A DNA stretch of 17,901 nt from Desulfuromonadaceae bacterium (GCA_027065245.1 JAMOOS010000049.1:1-17901); one strand, 5' to 3'; positions 6,264-14,499 are shown, numbered from the stretch's first letter. Notes: a model not told the origin generated them from the sequence alone. A program made the numbers and translations.

Positions 6264-7838
6264 CTAGACGCGCACGCTCAGTCCGTTACTCGATGCGACG
6301 GAAGCATGTGCACCTGGCACAGCCGAGACAAGTTCTCCATCAATTTCGGCCGCCACCGTTCCATTGGCACCAAAAGCACCAGAATCCTGCTGATTCTGAG
6401 CAAACTGCTGCCAGCTCTGGTCGGCACCGGAATCGTAGCTGACCTGAAACTGATCGACAAATACTCCATGATCCTGCAGGGAATCACGCAAGCGGGGGAA
6501 ATTACGTTCCAGCACCTCCTGTACTTGCTGCGTCTGGGCGTGCAGATGCAGCTTGAGCTGATCACCCTCCATCACCATGCGCAAATGCAGCTCGCCCAGC
6601 TCTTCGGGATGCAGCTTGATGGTGATACTGCTGCTGTCGCCACGCGAATGCAGTGACAGATGATGAATGGTCTGCTCGACAATATGGCTTTCCGGCACAC
6701 TTATGCCGTTTTTGAGATGCACCACAGTGTCGCTGCGCAATTGGTGCTGCGCCTGCTGAGGTTGATGATTATGGACAGCGACATCATGACGTTGACTGCC
6801 GAACTCGATACCGCTGTTCTCCTGGCGCGGCAACGCCGATACCAGTTGCGCGTCGGCCACTGCGGCGGCTTTAATCTCACCGTCCGTTCCGGCGATATCG
6901 TCAACAGCAAGCATGGCGCCAGAATTGTCCGCACTATCGGTAACGGTAGCTACAGCCACACTTTGACCGCTTGCAGACTGGCGCTGATGCAACGTTGTCG
7001 GCACCTCTGGTTTGTTCAACAACGCCGCAAAACGGGGATCGTTAATCGTTTTGTCAGCGTCGCCATCTCCGTTACCTGCGCCCTGCTCCATTGTCGCAAC
7101 AACGGGCTGTTCAGCAACTGCGGCCACCACCGACCTTTCGGCTGCAACAGGCTTGGCTGCAACAGGCTTGGCATCGACAGTAACAGCAGCATTATGGCGG
7201 CTTAGCAGCTCTGCTCCAGCCTGGGCAGCAGCTTTCTCTCCGTGCGCAACGGCTGTCGGCTTTGTCTTTGCGGTTTTTGTCCGTTGGACGGTTGACGCTA
7301 CAGAGGTGTCCACAGCAGCCACTATAGACTTTTTATCCGCAAGTGCCGCAACTTCGGCAAGTACACCCTTCTCCTGCTCCACGGCAACAGCCGAGATCTC
7401 CGCCTGCTGCTGCGCCGCCACTTTTGTCGCTTCAGCATCTGTGGCAACTGCAGCATCTACCAAGGAAATGTCGCTGCTGGCAGCTTGCGCCGCCGCAACG
7501 GCCGCAGCAGCACCTCTGCCGACGGCATCGGGACGACCTGCACCTGCCTCAGCGGCACTGTCCGCCTTTTGTGCCGTTTTCTGTCCAGCACTGTTTTTGT
7601 CTGGCTGTGATTGTTCCGGTTTGGATACTGAAGCCTGTTCAACTTCGCGTCCCGGTGGAGAATCGGCCTGGTGCCGGTGGGGAGTTACCGCAGCCGCTCC
7701 CGCCAGATTGTCATCATCGTGGCGGCGACTGGCTTCATGCAGTTGCGGGGCGAAATCGCTGTCTTTGCGTTTGGCTGCGCGCGGCGGCGGTGCTTCTTTG
7801 GCTCTGACGGGCAAATCTACCATGGGCATTGCATTCAT
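6264..7838 (-). CDS. fliK: FliK, hook-length control protein (long, Ala-rich)
   Basis: FliK measures hook length during export and triggers the FlhB specificity switch. At 524 residues it is longer than enteric FliK (about 375-405). The first 370 residues are low-complexity, rich in Ala, Val, Gln and Lys, as expected of a disordered ruler. The C-terminal Flg_hook domain (about 376-475) has ITIKLHPEELGELHLRMVMEGDQLKLHLHA, the LxPxxLGxL signature, then a Gln-rich tail. The start at 7838 is preferred because a near-perfect AAGGAGGT ends 8 nt upstream; an ATG at 7844 would be only 2 nt from it. A perfect 15-bp tandem repeat lies inside the linker. Long antisense frames in this region are by-products of its Ala-rich codons. 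Confidence 0.93.
   Translation of the reverse strand: MNAMPMVDLPVRAKEAPPPRAAKRKDSDFAPQLHEASRRHDDDNLAGAAAVTPHRHQADSPPGREVEQASVSKPEQSQPDKNSAGQKTAQKADSAAEAGAGRPDAVGRGAAAAVAAAQAASSDISLVDAAVATDAEATKVAAQQQAEISAVAVEQEKGVLAEVAALADKKSIVAAVDTSVASTVQRTKTAKTKPTAVAHGEKAAAQAGAELLSRHNAAVTVDAKPVAAKPVAAERSVVAAVAEQPVVATMEQGAGNGDGDADKTINDPRFAALLNKPEVPTTLHQRQSASGQSVAVATVTDSADNSGAMLAVDDIAGTDGEIKAAAVADAQLVSALPRQENSGIEFGSQRHDVAVHNHQPQQAQHQLRSDTVVHLKNGISVPESHIVEQTIHHLSLHSRGDSSSITIKLHPEELGELHLRMVMEGDQLKLHLHAQTQQVQEVLERNFPRLRDSLQDHGVFVDQFQVSYDSGADQSWQQFAQNQQDSGAFGANGTVAAEIDGELVSAVPGAHASVASSNGLSVRV
7141..7170. repeat. Two tandem 15-bp units inside fliK
   Basis: Positions 7141-7155 and 7156-7170 are identical (GCTGCAACAGGCTTG on the plus strand). 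In FliK they encode a duplicated AKPVA pentapeptide. An in-frame tandem of this kind changes the length of the disordered ruler region without disturbing the fold. Confidence 0.9.
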
Positions 7839-7880
7839 CAGCATCCACCTCCTTTCCTGTTGGCCCGTAAGGGCGGGTTA

Positions 7881-8387
7881 TCAATCCTTCTTCAACGTCG
7901 AATACGCCTTGCACAGTTCCGCAGCCCTTTCGCCTTCCAGATTGGACAGCACCCGACCGGCACTCTTCGGTTTCATACCGCCAAGAATGCCGATGGCCAG
8001 TTCGGTATCGAGATTGGTAATAATACTGGCGGCCTTGGCAGGATCCATCTTGTTGTACATCTTGCTCAACTGAGCTACTTTTTCCTGCTCGCGGGCGCTT
8101 TTTTCTGCCAGTAGCTTCTCAATCTGCTTACGCAGTTGCTGCAAAACGGCGATTTTCTTATCGACTTCATCCCGCAACAGGTTTAGTTCTATTTTTTTCT
8201 GCTCCAGCTCCTTGCTGCGCTTTTCATTGGCCTGCTGCTGTTGGCGAATCTGCACAATCAGACGGCGCTCCTCCACCGATCCCACTTCTTTGGCAAGGGG
8301 CTGCACCTCGTCCACTGCCGCCGCCACTGGCCACGCCGCTCCAGCCAGAAGCAGCGTCAGCATCAGGACATAACCGATTTTCCCCAT
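7881..8387 (-). CDS. MotE-like / MgtE N-domain flagellar accessory protein
   Basis: The 168-residue product has a signal peptide or N-terminal anchor (about residues 1-25, GYVLMLTLLLAGAAWPVAAAV). A long coiled coil follows (about 35-105, runs such as EKRSKELEQKKIELNLLRDEV). The C-terminal helical domain contains SKMYNKMDPAKAASIITNLD and KSAGRVLSNL, the pattern of the MgtE intracellular N-domain/MotE family. The best characterised relative, MotE of Sinorhizobium, is a periplasmic chaperone for the motility protein MotC. Here no MotC is visible, so the partner is unknown. The ATG has AGGTG 7 nt upstream and starts 2 bp after the fliJ stop; a TTG two codons earlier is less likely. Its place between fliJ and fliK ties it to flagellar assembly or motor function. 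Confidence 0.8.
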   Translation of the reverse strand: MGKIGYVLMLTLLLAGAAWPVAAAVDEVQPLAKEVGSVEERRLIVQIRQQQQANEKRSKELEQKKIELNLLRDEVDKKIAVLQQLRKQIEKLLAEKSAREQEKVAQLSKMYNKMDPAKAASIITNLDTELAIGILGGMKPKSAGRVLSNLEGERAAELCKAYSTLKKD

Positions 8388-8389
8388 GA

Positions 8390-8824
8390 TCAATCACCTT
8401 TTCTCTGCATGATGGCAACTTCGTCAATCTGGATCATTTCACGGCGCAATTCTTCGCTGCGCGCTTGTGAGATACTTTTATCCTTTAGTTTCTCCAGCAG
8501 TTTTTTCTCCTTGCTGGCTTCGAGCAGCTCGCGGCGGCAGCGCAGCACATCGTTACGTGCTTCGCCCAGAGCGCGCTCCAGCTCAATCAAACGCTGGCGC
8601 TGGTGTTCCAGCCGGTTTTCGTACAACTGCATTTCGTGGATCAGCATTCCTTTGGTTTGCAATTGCGCGTACTCCCCGCTTATTTTGGCCATGGCACCAG
8701 TCTCGTCGGTAAGTTCGCTCATCACCTGCCGCTCGCGGGCTATGGCATTGGCCAGTGCCTGACGCGCCAGATCCTCAAGTCGTTGGCGATGATCCAAAAC
8801 TGCTTGCAACTTGAACGGTTTCAT
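8390..8824 (-). CDS. fliJ: FliJ, export ATPase-associated coiled-coil protein
   Basis: FliJ is the central stalk of the FliI ATPase ring and helps engage FlhA and recycle chaperones. The 144-residue product is almost entirely heptad-like alpha helix. It starts MKPFKLQAVLDHRQRLEDLA, a typical FliJ opening (F.LQ.VLD.R...E), and is rich in Glu, Arg, Gln and Leu through the C-terminus. The ATG has AGGG about 7 nt upstream. It is separated from fliI by 92 bp carrying a hairpin, and its stop lies 2 bp before the next gene. Assignment rests on length, helix pattern and position, since FliJ proteins are poorly conserved. Confidence 0.9.
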   Translation of the reverse strand: MKPFKLQAVLDHRQRLEDLARQALANAIARERQVMSELTDETGAMAKISGEYAQLQTKGMLIHEMQLYENRLEHQRQRLIELERALGEARNDVLRCRRELLEASKEKKLLEKLKDKSISQARSEELRREMIQIDEVAIMQRKGD

Positions 8825-8846
8825 TACATCCCTGTTTCAAATGGAT

Positions 8847-8873
8847 AATCAGCAAATAATCGTTTGTCTGATT
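8847..8873 (-). other. Hairpin in the fliI-fliJ gap
   Basis: On the plus strand, AATCAGCAAA (8847-8856) pairs with TTTG-CTGATT (8863-8873, one bulged T) around a 6-base loop. That is 10 AT-rich base pairs. It ends about 22 nt before the fliJ ATG and close to its ribosome binding site, so it may tune fliJ translation or mRNA decay. There is no U-tract. Confidence 0.45.
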
Positions 8874-8916
8874 TGTTGCGCCGACAACAGCCGCTGCTGC
8901 ATGCCTGGATACCTGG

Positions 8917-10242
8917 TCAGTCGCGATATTCGCTGCGCCGATCAAGTACCAGCTTGCTCATGGCCGCCGCCGCACCTTCCAGCGTGTCACGCTCATCCAT
9001 TCCCTGACACAGAAATTCGTTGACGGCATCGATGCGCGAGATGGCGTAATCAATTTTGGGATTGCTGCCACTTACGTAGGCACCGATATTAATCAGATCT
9101 TCAGCTTCTTTGTAGGTTGCCAGTATTTCGCGCACCTTGCCGGCATTCTTTATGTGCTGCTCCGGCACTATATCGCGCATTACCCGGCTGGCGGAATGGA
9201 GAATATCTATACAGGGGTAGTGGTTGCGGGCGGCAAGGTCACGGGATAAAATAATGTGCCCGTCGAGGATGGAACGGACAGCATCGGCGATGGGTTCGTT
9301 CATATCGTCACCTTCCACCAGTACCGTGTACAACCCGGTTATGCTGCCCTGATCTTTAAAATTGCCTGCGCGTTCCAGTAGTTTGGGCAGGGTGGCAAAC
9401 ACCGACGGCGTATAACCTTTGGTGGTAGGAGGTTCGCCAATCGCCAGCCCTACCTCGCGCATGGCCATGGCAAAACGGGTGACGGAATCCATCAACAGCA
9501 GCACGTTATGCCCCTGACGACAGAAATACTCAGCTAGGGCAGTGGCAACAAAAGCGCCGCGCATCCGCAGCAACGGTGACTGATCTGAAGTTGCCACCAG
9601 CACCACCGAGCGCTGCAAACCTTCCTCACCCAGGTCTCGCTCGATAAATTCCCGCACTTCCCGTCCGCGCTCACCAATCATGGCGATAACGTTGATGTCG
9701 GAACGGGAATGTTTGGCCATGGTACCAAGCAACACGCTCTTACCCACACCGGAACCGGCCATGATCCCCATCCTCTGCCCCAGTCCGCAGGTAAGCAAAC
9801 CGTTGATGGCGCGTACCCCCAGGTCCATCGGCTCACTGATTTTACGCCGCTGCATGGGTCCCGGGGGCAAGGCGTAGATGGGCATCTCTTTTTCCAGCGT
9901 CGGTGGCGGCAATTCATCTATGGGATTACCCATGGCGTCGATAACCCGACCAAGCAACTCGTCACCCACCGACATGGTGGCACTGGTACGCACCACCCTT
10001 ATCAAACTGCCCGGCCCGAGACCGCGCAGCTCACCCAGAGGCATGAGCAATGCCATCCCTTCGCGAAAACCGACCACTTCGGCAGCCACCGGCTCATCTC
10101 CGTCAAGAGGCATGATCTCGCACAGAGTACCCACCGAAGCCGCAGGACAGTAACCTTCCACCACCAAACCGACAATCTTGGTCACCTTACCCCACACCCT
10201 GAAGGTTTGGCATTTGTCCACCAGCCCGGCAAGATCACTCAT
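8917..10242 (-). CDS. fliI: FliI, flagellar type III export ATPase
   Basis: FliI is the F1-beta-like hexameric ATPase of the flagellar export apparatus. The 441-residue product has an N-terminal beta-barrel region (about 1-90), then the catalytic domain with Walker A GSGVGKS (163-169), GERGREVREF with the catalytic Glu region (190-199), and Walker B NVLLLMDS (246-253). It continues through RFAMAMREVGLAIGEPP and TLPKLLERAGN, all strong FliI markers. The ATG at 10242 overlaps the fliH stop as ATGA, a standard coupling arrangement; an ATG ten codons earlier lies within fliH and is not favoured. Confidence 0.97.
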   Translation of the reverse strand: MSDLAGLVDKCQTFRVWGKVTKIVGLVVEGYCPAASVGTLCEIMPLDGDEPVAAEVVGFREGMALLMPLGELRGLGPGSLIRVVRTSATMSVGDELLGRVIDAMGNPIDELPPPTLEKEMPIYALPPGPMQRRKISEPMDLGVRAINGLLTCGLGQRMGIMAGSGVGKSVLLGTMAKHSRSDINVIAMIGERGREVREFIERDLGEEGLQRSVVLVATSDQSPLLRMRGAFVATALAEYFCRQGHNVLLLMDSVTRFAMAMREVGLAIGEPPTTKGYTPSVFATLPKLLERAGNFKDQGSITGLYTVLVEGDDMNEPIADAVRSILDGHIILSRDLAARNHYPCIDILHSASRVMRDIVPEQHIKNAGKVREILATYKEAEDLINIGAYVSGSNPKIDYAISRIDAVNEFLCQGMDERDTLEGAAAAMSKLVLDRRSEYRD

Positions 10243-10946
10243 TGCTCGTCCCGTATCGCCTCGTCGAGACATGCGCTAATCTCTTCAAGCTGGGCTTCTA
10301 TGGTTGCGTCCACCCGCCCCAGGGGTGATTCGACGATACAGCCGCCCGGGCTGATGGAGGAATCGGGCACAAACTCGATATTGCTCAATCCACTCAGGCT
10401 GGCGATAAACAACGGCTTATGCTCCTGCACCACCTGCAAATCCTGCGGATTGACCTTTATATGATACTCCTCAGCGCGCACCGCTGCCTGAATCGCCCGT
10501 TCTACGGTGCGTTTTATCACCTCCGGCTGCAGCGCCAACTCGGTAGCCACTACCTTTCTGGCAATAGACAGCACCAGGCGCAGCATATCGTCGCCACTGC
10601 GCTGCAACAGATTTGCCTTCAGGTTGGCCAATTCCTCGCACGCACTGGCCAACGCCGCACACGCGCCGCCAAAACGCTCTTCGGCCTCTGCCTGACCGGC
10701 GCGAAACCCCTCATCGTAGCGTTGCTGACCCACATCCTCGCCAGAATCCGCTGCCGGTTCCGCTGCAATAACTGATGGCGCTGGTGCCTCATCCACATCG
10801 CTACCAGTGACTCCTTCTTCTGTGCTGCGCGCAGCCATTGGTGCCACCACAAAACTGCCGGCTTGCGCTTCTGTCAGTCCATCGAGATCACCCAGGGTAG
10901 CGGGCGGCAAACTATTGACAACATCACCGCGAATAATTCTAGACAA
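10239..10946 (-). CDS. fliH: FliH, export ATPase regulator, probable TTG start
   Basis: FliH binds and restrains FliI and links it to the C-ring. The product has a variable acidic, Ala-rich N-terminal half and a conserved C-terminal half with a GxxxG-type helix stretch. The MLRLVLSIARKVVATELALQPEVI segment and ISPGGCIVESPLGRVDATIEAQLEEI are typical FliH/YscL features. The start is inferred as TTG at 10946: GGGAG ends 6 nt upstream, and the resulting N-terminus (MSRIIRGD) resembles other FliH proteins. A GTG at 10964 is the longer alternative but lacks a ribosome binding site. With the TTG start the gene overlaps the fliG stop by 8 bp and the fliI start by 4 bp, so fliG, fliH and fliI are probably translationally coupled. 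Confidence 0.92.
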   Translation of the reverse strand: MSRIIRGDVVNSLPPATLGDLDGLTEAQAGSFVVAPMAARSTEEGVTGSDVDEAPAPSVIAAEPAADSGEDVGQQRYDEGFRAGQAEAEERFGGACAALASACEELANLKANLLQRSGDDMLRLVLSIARKVVATELALQPEVIKRTVERAIQAAVRAEEYHIKVNPQDLQVVQEHKPLFIASLSGLSNIEFVPDSSISPGGCIVESPLGRVDATIEAQLEEISACLDEAIRDEQ

Positions 10947-11952
10947 GTTCGTCTCCCGCGCCACGACCAGGAATAACGATCTGGCCCTCTTCTTCCAGTT
11001 TCAACGCCACCTTGACAATACTCTGCTGCATGGCCTCGACATCTGACAACCGCACCGGTCCCATGGCCTCCAGATCTTCCTTGATCATATCCGCAGCCCG
11101 GTTGGAGATGTTGGAGAAAATGAGATTCTTCAGCTCTTCCGGCGCCGTCTTGAGTGCCAGGGTAAGGGTATCGTTGTTGATTTCGCGCAAAATCATCTGC
11201 ATAGCGCGGCCATCGATGTTGACCAGGTCACTGAAAGTAAACATCTTCTTGCGAATCGATTCGGCCAGTTCGGGGTCGGTACTCTCGATACTGTCGACAA
11301 TCATCCGATCGCTGCCCTTTTCCATGCGACCAAGGATATCCACCACCTTGTCGATACCACCAACTTCCTTCTGCTCTTTTTTGCTGATACCGCCGATCTC
11401 GCGCCGCAACGCTTCCTCTATCTGAGCAATCACTTCCGGCGCTACCTTGTCGATTTTGGCAATCCGGTACATCACGTCCCCGGCCAGCTCGTCGGGTAGG
11501 TATTTCAACACCTTACTGGCGTGATCGGAACGCTGAGTCGACAAAATGAGCGCCATGGTCTGGGGGTGCTCATTTTCCAGCAGACTGGCTACCATGCGCG
11601 GTTCCATGGTTGCGATGGTTTCCAGCGGGCGACTGTCTGTACCGCTAAGCAGATCCTGCAACAGCATTTCGGCATATTCATTCCCGGTACCTTTGATGGC
11701 ATTGCGGATAAACTCGGTACTTTTGATGTACATGCCGGGATTTTTTTGCTGTTCATTACGAAATTCCGTCATTACATCGTTGGCAACGTCGGCCGGGATA
11801 TGCTCGATCTCCATCATGATACGGCTCAAAGCCCGTACATCCACTTCATCGAGTTCAGCAAACACCGCCGAGGTAGCCGCCTCACCGAGACACATCAGCA
11901 ACACTGCCGCTTTTTCAATACCGGACATCCGGTTTATTTGCATAACTTCCAA
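10939..11952 (-). CDS. fliG: FliG, rotor/switch protein, probable TTG start
   Basis: FliG sits on the MS ring, contacts FliM, and carries the charged residues on which the stator pushes. The 337-residue product has an N-terminal domain (GIEKAAVLLMCLGE), a middle domain with the EHPQ motif in LENEHPQTMALILS, and a C-terminal torque domain. That domain includes DLVNIDGRAMQMILREI and RAADMIKEDLEAMGPVRLSDVE, collinear with E. coli FliG. A TTG at 11952 is favoured: GGGAG ends 9 nt upstream. The first in-frame ATG (11943) has a purine-rich stretch only 2 nt away, too close for good initiation; the difference is three residues. It follows fliF by 63 bp and overlaps fliH. Confidence 0.96.
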   Translation of the reverse strand: MEVMQINRMSGIEKAAVLLMCLGEAATSAVFAELDEVDVRALSRIMMEIEHIPADVANDVMTEFRNEQQKNPGMYIKSTEFIRNAIKGTGNEYAEMLLQDLLSGTDSRPLETIATMEPRMVASLLENEHPQTMALILSTQRSDHASKVLKYLPDELAGDVMYRIAKIDKVAPEVIAQIEEALRREIGGISKKEQKEVGGIDKVVDILGRMEKGSDRMIVDSIESTDPELAESIRKKMFTFSDLVNIDGRAMQMILREINNDTLTLALKTAPEELKNLIFSNISNRAADMIKEDLEAMGPVRLSDVEAMQQSIVKVALKLEEEGQIVIPGRGAGDELV

Positions 11953-12015
11953 TGCTGTCTACTCCCGTTCGCTATTTCTGGCGCACACATGCTCTATGTT
12001 ATCGAGCCATGGTGC

Positions 12016-13581
12016 TTATTTCTCTTCCGACATCCACGAACGAATCACCTGTGCCGGCGAATGTTCCGCTTTGAGAATATCCTGACGCATTTGTTCGACC
12101 GGATCGAGCTGTACCGGTGAACTCTTGCCGGCCGCCATCTCTGCCTCCAGCTCCTTGACGGTCTTAAAATGCTGAACCGTCGCCTCTGACTGCAGGGTTT
12201 TTAAGGCCGGACGCACCAGCAACAGGTACACCAGCAGGGCGCCGAAAAAGCCAGCCAGATATTTGAGCAGTGGCAGATAGGCGTACAACTTGTCTTTTAC
12301 CGTTGCTTCCGGCACTTCCGGCTTGGCATAAAATTCATCGGCAAACGGCATGGACACCACGCTGATCTGATCGCCGCGATTTTTATCCAGCCCCAATGAG
12401 CTCTGCACCATTTTCTCAATGTTGCGTAACTCCTGCTCAGAGCGCGGCTGTGGTTTTGCATCTTCCCCGTCGGCCCCCTTTTTCATAACATCAGCTACCA
12501 GCACTGACACCGACAGATATTTTATCGTACCGACGGGATCGACGGTTTTATTGACCACTTTACTTATCTCGTAGTTTATTGTTTCGGCACTGCTGGTGCT
12601 GCCGCTGGACACGCTACCCACGGTGGTACTGGCACTGTTCCCCATATTGGCCTGAACGCCGGGTACACCCCCGGCGCCACTATTGTTAGTCTCCTTCTGC
12701 TCCTGAGTCTGCTCACTGCGTGGCACGGCGCTTTTTGGATCATAGCGTTCCTCCACTTTTTCTTTTTGAGCAAAATCGAGCTGAGCGGTTACCTTGACCA
12801 GCGAGTTACCCATCCCCAGGGCACGGTCGAGCATATCCTGTGCGCGCCGTTGCAAGCGGCGTTCCACCGCCTGCTGATACTCCAGCATCCCCGGCGTCAT
12901 GGGACCGTCGATCCCCTCTTCAGGACGATGGGACAACACTTTGCCCTTGGCATCCACCACCGTCACATAGTCTGGTTCCAGCCCTTCGACACTGCCGGAC
13001 ACCAAGCGCACCACGCCATTTATCTGCGCCTCACTCAAGCGCGCGCCAGGTATCAGCTTAACCACTACCGAGGCAGTGGCATGCTGCTGCTGGCTTTTGA
13101 ACAGCCGTTGCGGCGGCAGCGCCAGATGCACCCGTGCTGCGGCCACCGGTGCCAAAGAAGCGACGGTACGCGCCAGCTCTCCCTGCATGGCACGCAGATA
13201 GTTAACTTTCTGAACAAAATCGGTAATCCCCATGCTCTGCTGGTCAAAAATCTCAAACCCGACCCCACCTCCCTGCGGCAGGCCGGCACTGGCCAGACTA
13301 AGGCGAGTTTCGTAAACCTTGTCCGACGGGATAACTATTGAATCGCCACCGCTACGAATCTCGTAAGGAATTTTGTGTTCTTTCAGCCAGGTAGTAATAG
13401 CGGCGGCATCGCTCTGATTCAGGTTGGAAAACAGCACTTCAAAATCGGTCTGCCGCGACTGCAGAATGATGAGCCCAAACAGCGTCAATGAAAACAGCGC
13501 CACCGCCGCAAGACTGATCTTGCGCGACAGCGGCCAGTTTTTAAGGGCCGTCCACATATTTCCTCTGGCTATTTCCGTCAT
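12016..13581 (-). CDS. fliF: FliF, MS-ring protein
   Basis: FliF oligomerises into the MS ring, the base on which the rotor and export gate assemble. Taken from ATG 13581 it has 521 residues: a first transmembrane helix at about 22-40, then periplasmic ring-building motifs. These include VLFSNLNQSDAAAI, GVGFEIFDQQSMGITDFVQKVNYLRAMQGELARTI and ARVHLALPPQRLF, and a Ser/Gly-rich insert follows. A second transmembrane helix lies near 450-470, and the cytoplasmic tail ends HSPAQVIRSWMSEE, the FliG-binding end (compare VIRQWMS in E. coli). Start choice: ATG 13581 has GGAG about 12 nt upstream, ATG 13557 has AGAGG 4 nt upstream, and the open frame runs up to 13650. The 141-bp gap to fliE contains a hairpin. 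Confidence 0.95.
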   Translation of the reverse strand: MTEIARGNMWTALKNWPLSRKISLAAVALFSLTLFGLIILQSRQTDFEVLFSNLNQSDAAAITTWLKEHKIPYEIRSGGDSIVIPSDKVYETRLSLASAGLPQGGGVGFEIFDQQSMGITDFVQKVNYLRAMQGELARTVASLAPVAAARVHLALPPQRLFKSQQQHATASVVVKLIPGARLSEAQINGVVRLVSGSVEGLEPDYVTVVDAKGKVLSHRPEEGIDGPMTPGMLEYQQAVERRLQRRAQDMLDRALGMGNSLVKVTAQLDFAQKEKVEERYDPKSAVPRSEQTQEQKETNNSGAGGVPGVQANMGNSASTTVGSVSSGSTSSAETINYEISKVVNKTVDPVGTIKYLSVSVLVADVMKKGADGEDAKPQPRSEQELRNIEKMVQSSLGLDKNRGDQISVVSMPFADEFYAKPEVPEATVKDKLYAYLPLLKYLAGFFGALLVYLLLVRPALKTLQSEATVQHFKTVKELEAEMAAGKSSPVQLDPVEQMRQDILKAEHSPAQVIRSWMSEEK

Positions 13582-13677
13582 AGGGTTTGTTTTCTCCACA
13601 TATGGTACATCAGGACAACCGGGCGCATTCCGGGATCCACTTCCATACAACCGGGCAGATACCCAGAACCGTCTCCA

Positions 13678-13711
13678 GGCGCCTGTCGGGCTTTACGATT
13701 CGACAGGCACC
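13678..13711 (-). other. Hairpin between fliE and fliF
   Basis: Arms 13678-13688 and 13701-13711 form an 11-bp stem including one G-U pair (GCCTGTCG with CGACAGGC at the core) around a 12-base loop. It begins 11 bp after the fliE stop as transcribed. No T-run follows, so it is not an intrinsic terminator. A role in stabilising the flgBC-fliE message or in processing is inferred. A further pair of GCATGC palindromes (13717-13722 and 13731-13736) brackets the fliE stop. Confidence 0.55.
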
Positions 13712-13722
13712 CGGTAGCATGC

Positions 13723-14016
13723 CTATACCTGCATGCGGATGATTTCCTGATAAGCCTCTACAGCCTTGTTGCGCATCTGCACCAGCAAACGCATGGAAAT
13801 ATCAGCCTGTTCAAGGGCAATCATTACGTCATGGATGTTGTCAGCCTTGCCGAGGCTGAAATCGCTTACCGCCTTGTCGGCGTTGATCTGAGCAGTGTTG
13901 GTATCTTCAACGGCTTTGGCAAGCAGATCGCAAAATCCGCCGCCATCTTTCTGTCCACTCTGATCAAGAGACGGAATCATCGCCTGCAGACGGGAATCTA
14001 TAGTAATATCTTTCAT
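13723..14016 (-). CDS. fliE: FliE, MS ring-rod junction protein
   Basis: FliE joins the MS ring to the proximal rod and is among the first rod substrates exported. The 97-residue length is typical. The C-terminal half is diagnostic: SLGKADNIHDVMIALEQADISMRLLVQMRNKAVEAYQEIIRMQV corresponds to the G..d.h.vmiA.ekA..s..l...vRNK...AYqEimrM.v family pattern. The N-terminal half is variable. AGGAG sits about 6 nt before the ATG. It lies 9 bp after flgC, in the universal flgB-flgC-fliE order. Confidence 0.96.
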   Translation of the reverse strand: MKDITIDSRLQAMIPSLDQSGQKDGGGFCDLLAKAVEDTNTAQINADKAVSDFSLGKADNIHDVMIALEQADISMRLLVQMRNKAVEAYQEIIRMQV

Positions 14017-14025
14017 AACTTGCTC

Positions 14026-14460
14026 CTATCGGCCAATTTCCAGTGATTTCAGCGCCATCCGTTTGGCCGCCTTGATAGCAGTTACATTGGCGTCATAAGC
14101 GCGGGTTGCCAACATCATATCGGTGGTTTCCTTGAGGATATCCACATTTGGCAATGCCACGTAACCATCGGCATTAGCATCAGGATGCTTGGGATCATAC
14201 ACCAACTTGAACTGGCTTTGATCACTAACGATTCCTGCAACATGCACCCCTTCCGCCACACGTTCGGCACGAGAACGAGCCATGTGATCACCAAAACTCA
14301 TGGGCTGCGGCTCAAACACCACCATTTTGCGCCGATACGGGCCGCCCTGCGGCGTACGCGTCGTCTCGGAGTTGGCCATATTGGAACTGATGGTATCCAG
14401 CCGTATTCGCTGAGCCCGCAATGCCGAGGCACTTATACGCATTGAAGTAAACATATCCAT
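14026..14460 (-). CDS. flgC: FlgC, proximal rod protein
   Basis: FlgC is one of the four proximal/distal rod proteins exported by the flagellar secretion system. The 144-residue product starts MDMFTSMRISASALRAQRIRLDTISSNMANSET, with the rod-protein ANxxT motif around residue 30. It ends TDMMLATRAYDANVTAIKAAKRMALKSLEIGR, the characteristic FlgC C-terminus (ATRAYEANV). The ATG at 14460 is chosen because GGAGG lies 8 nt upstream; the open frame extends seven codons further to a TTG with no better site. It is 39 bp after flgB and 9 bp before fliE. Confidence 0.97.
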   Translation of the reverse strand: MDMFTSMRISASALRAQRIRLDTISSNMANSETTRTPQGGPYRRKMVVFEPQPMSFGDHMARSRAERVAEGVHVAGIVSDQSQFKLVYDPKHPDANADGYVALPNVDILKETTDMMLATRAYDANVTAIKAAKRMALKSLEIGR

Positions 14461-14499
14461 AACCTTACCCTCCCGGAGCAAAAATCACCCCCGCAACTG

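Noticed and set aside
7012..8073. 353-codon plus-strand frame rich in Ser and Ala
   Set aside because: It is the antisense shadow of fliK and its upstream region; the Ala/Gln/Val-rich codons of FliK keep the opposite frame open.
9709..10464. 251-codon plus-strand frame
   Set aside because: Antisense to fliI and fliH; His/Thr/Pro-rich and without motifs.
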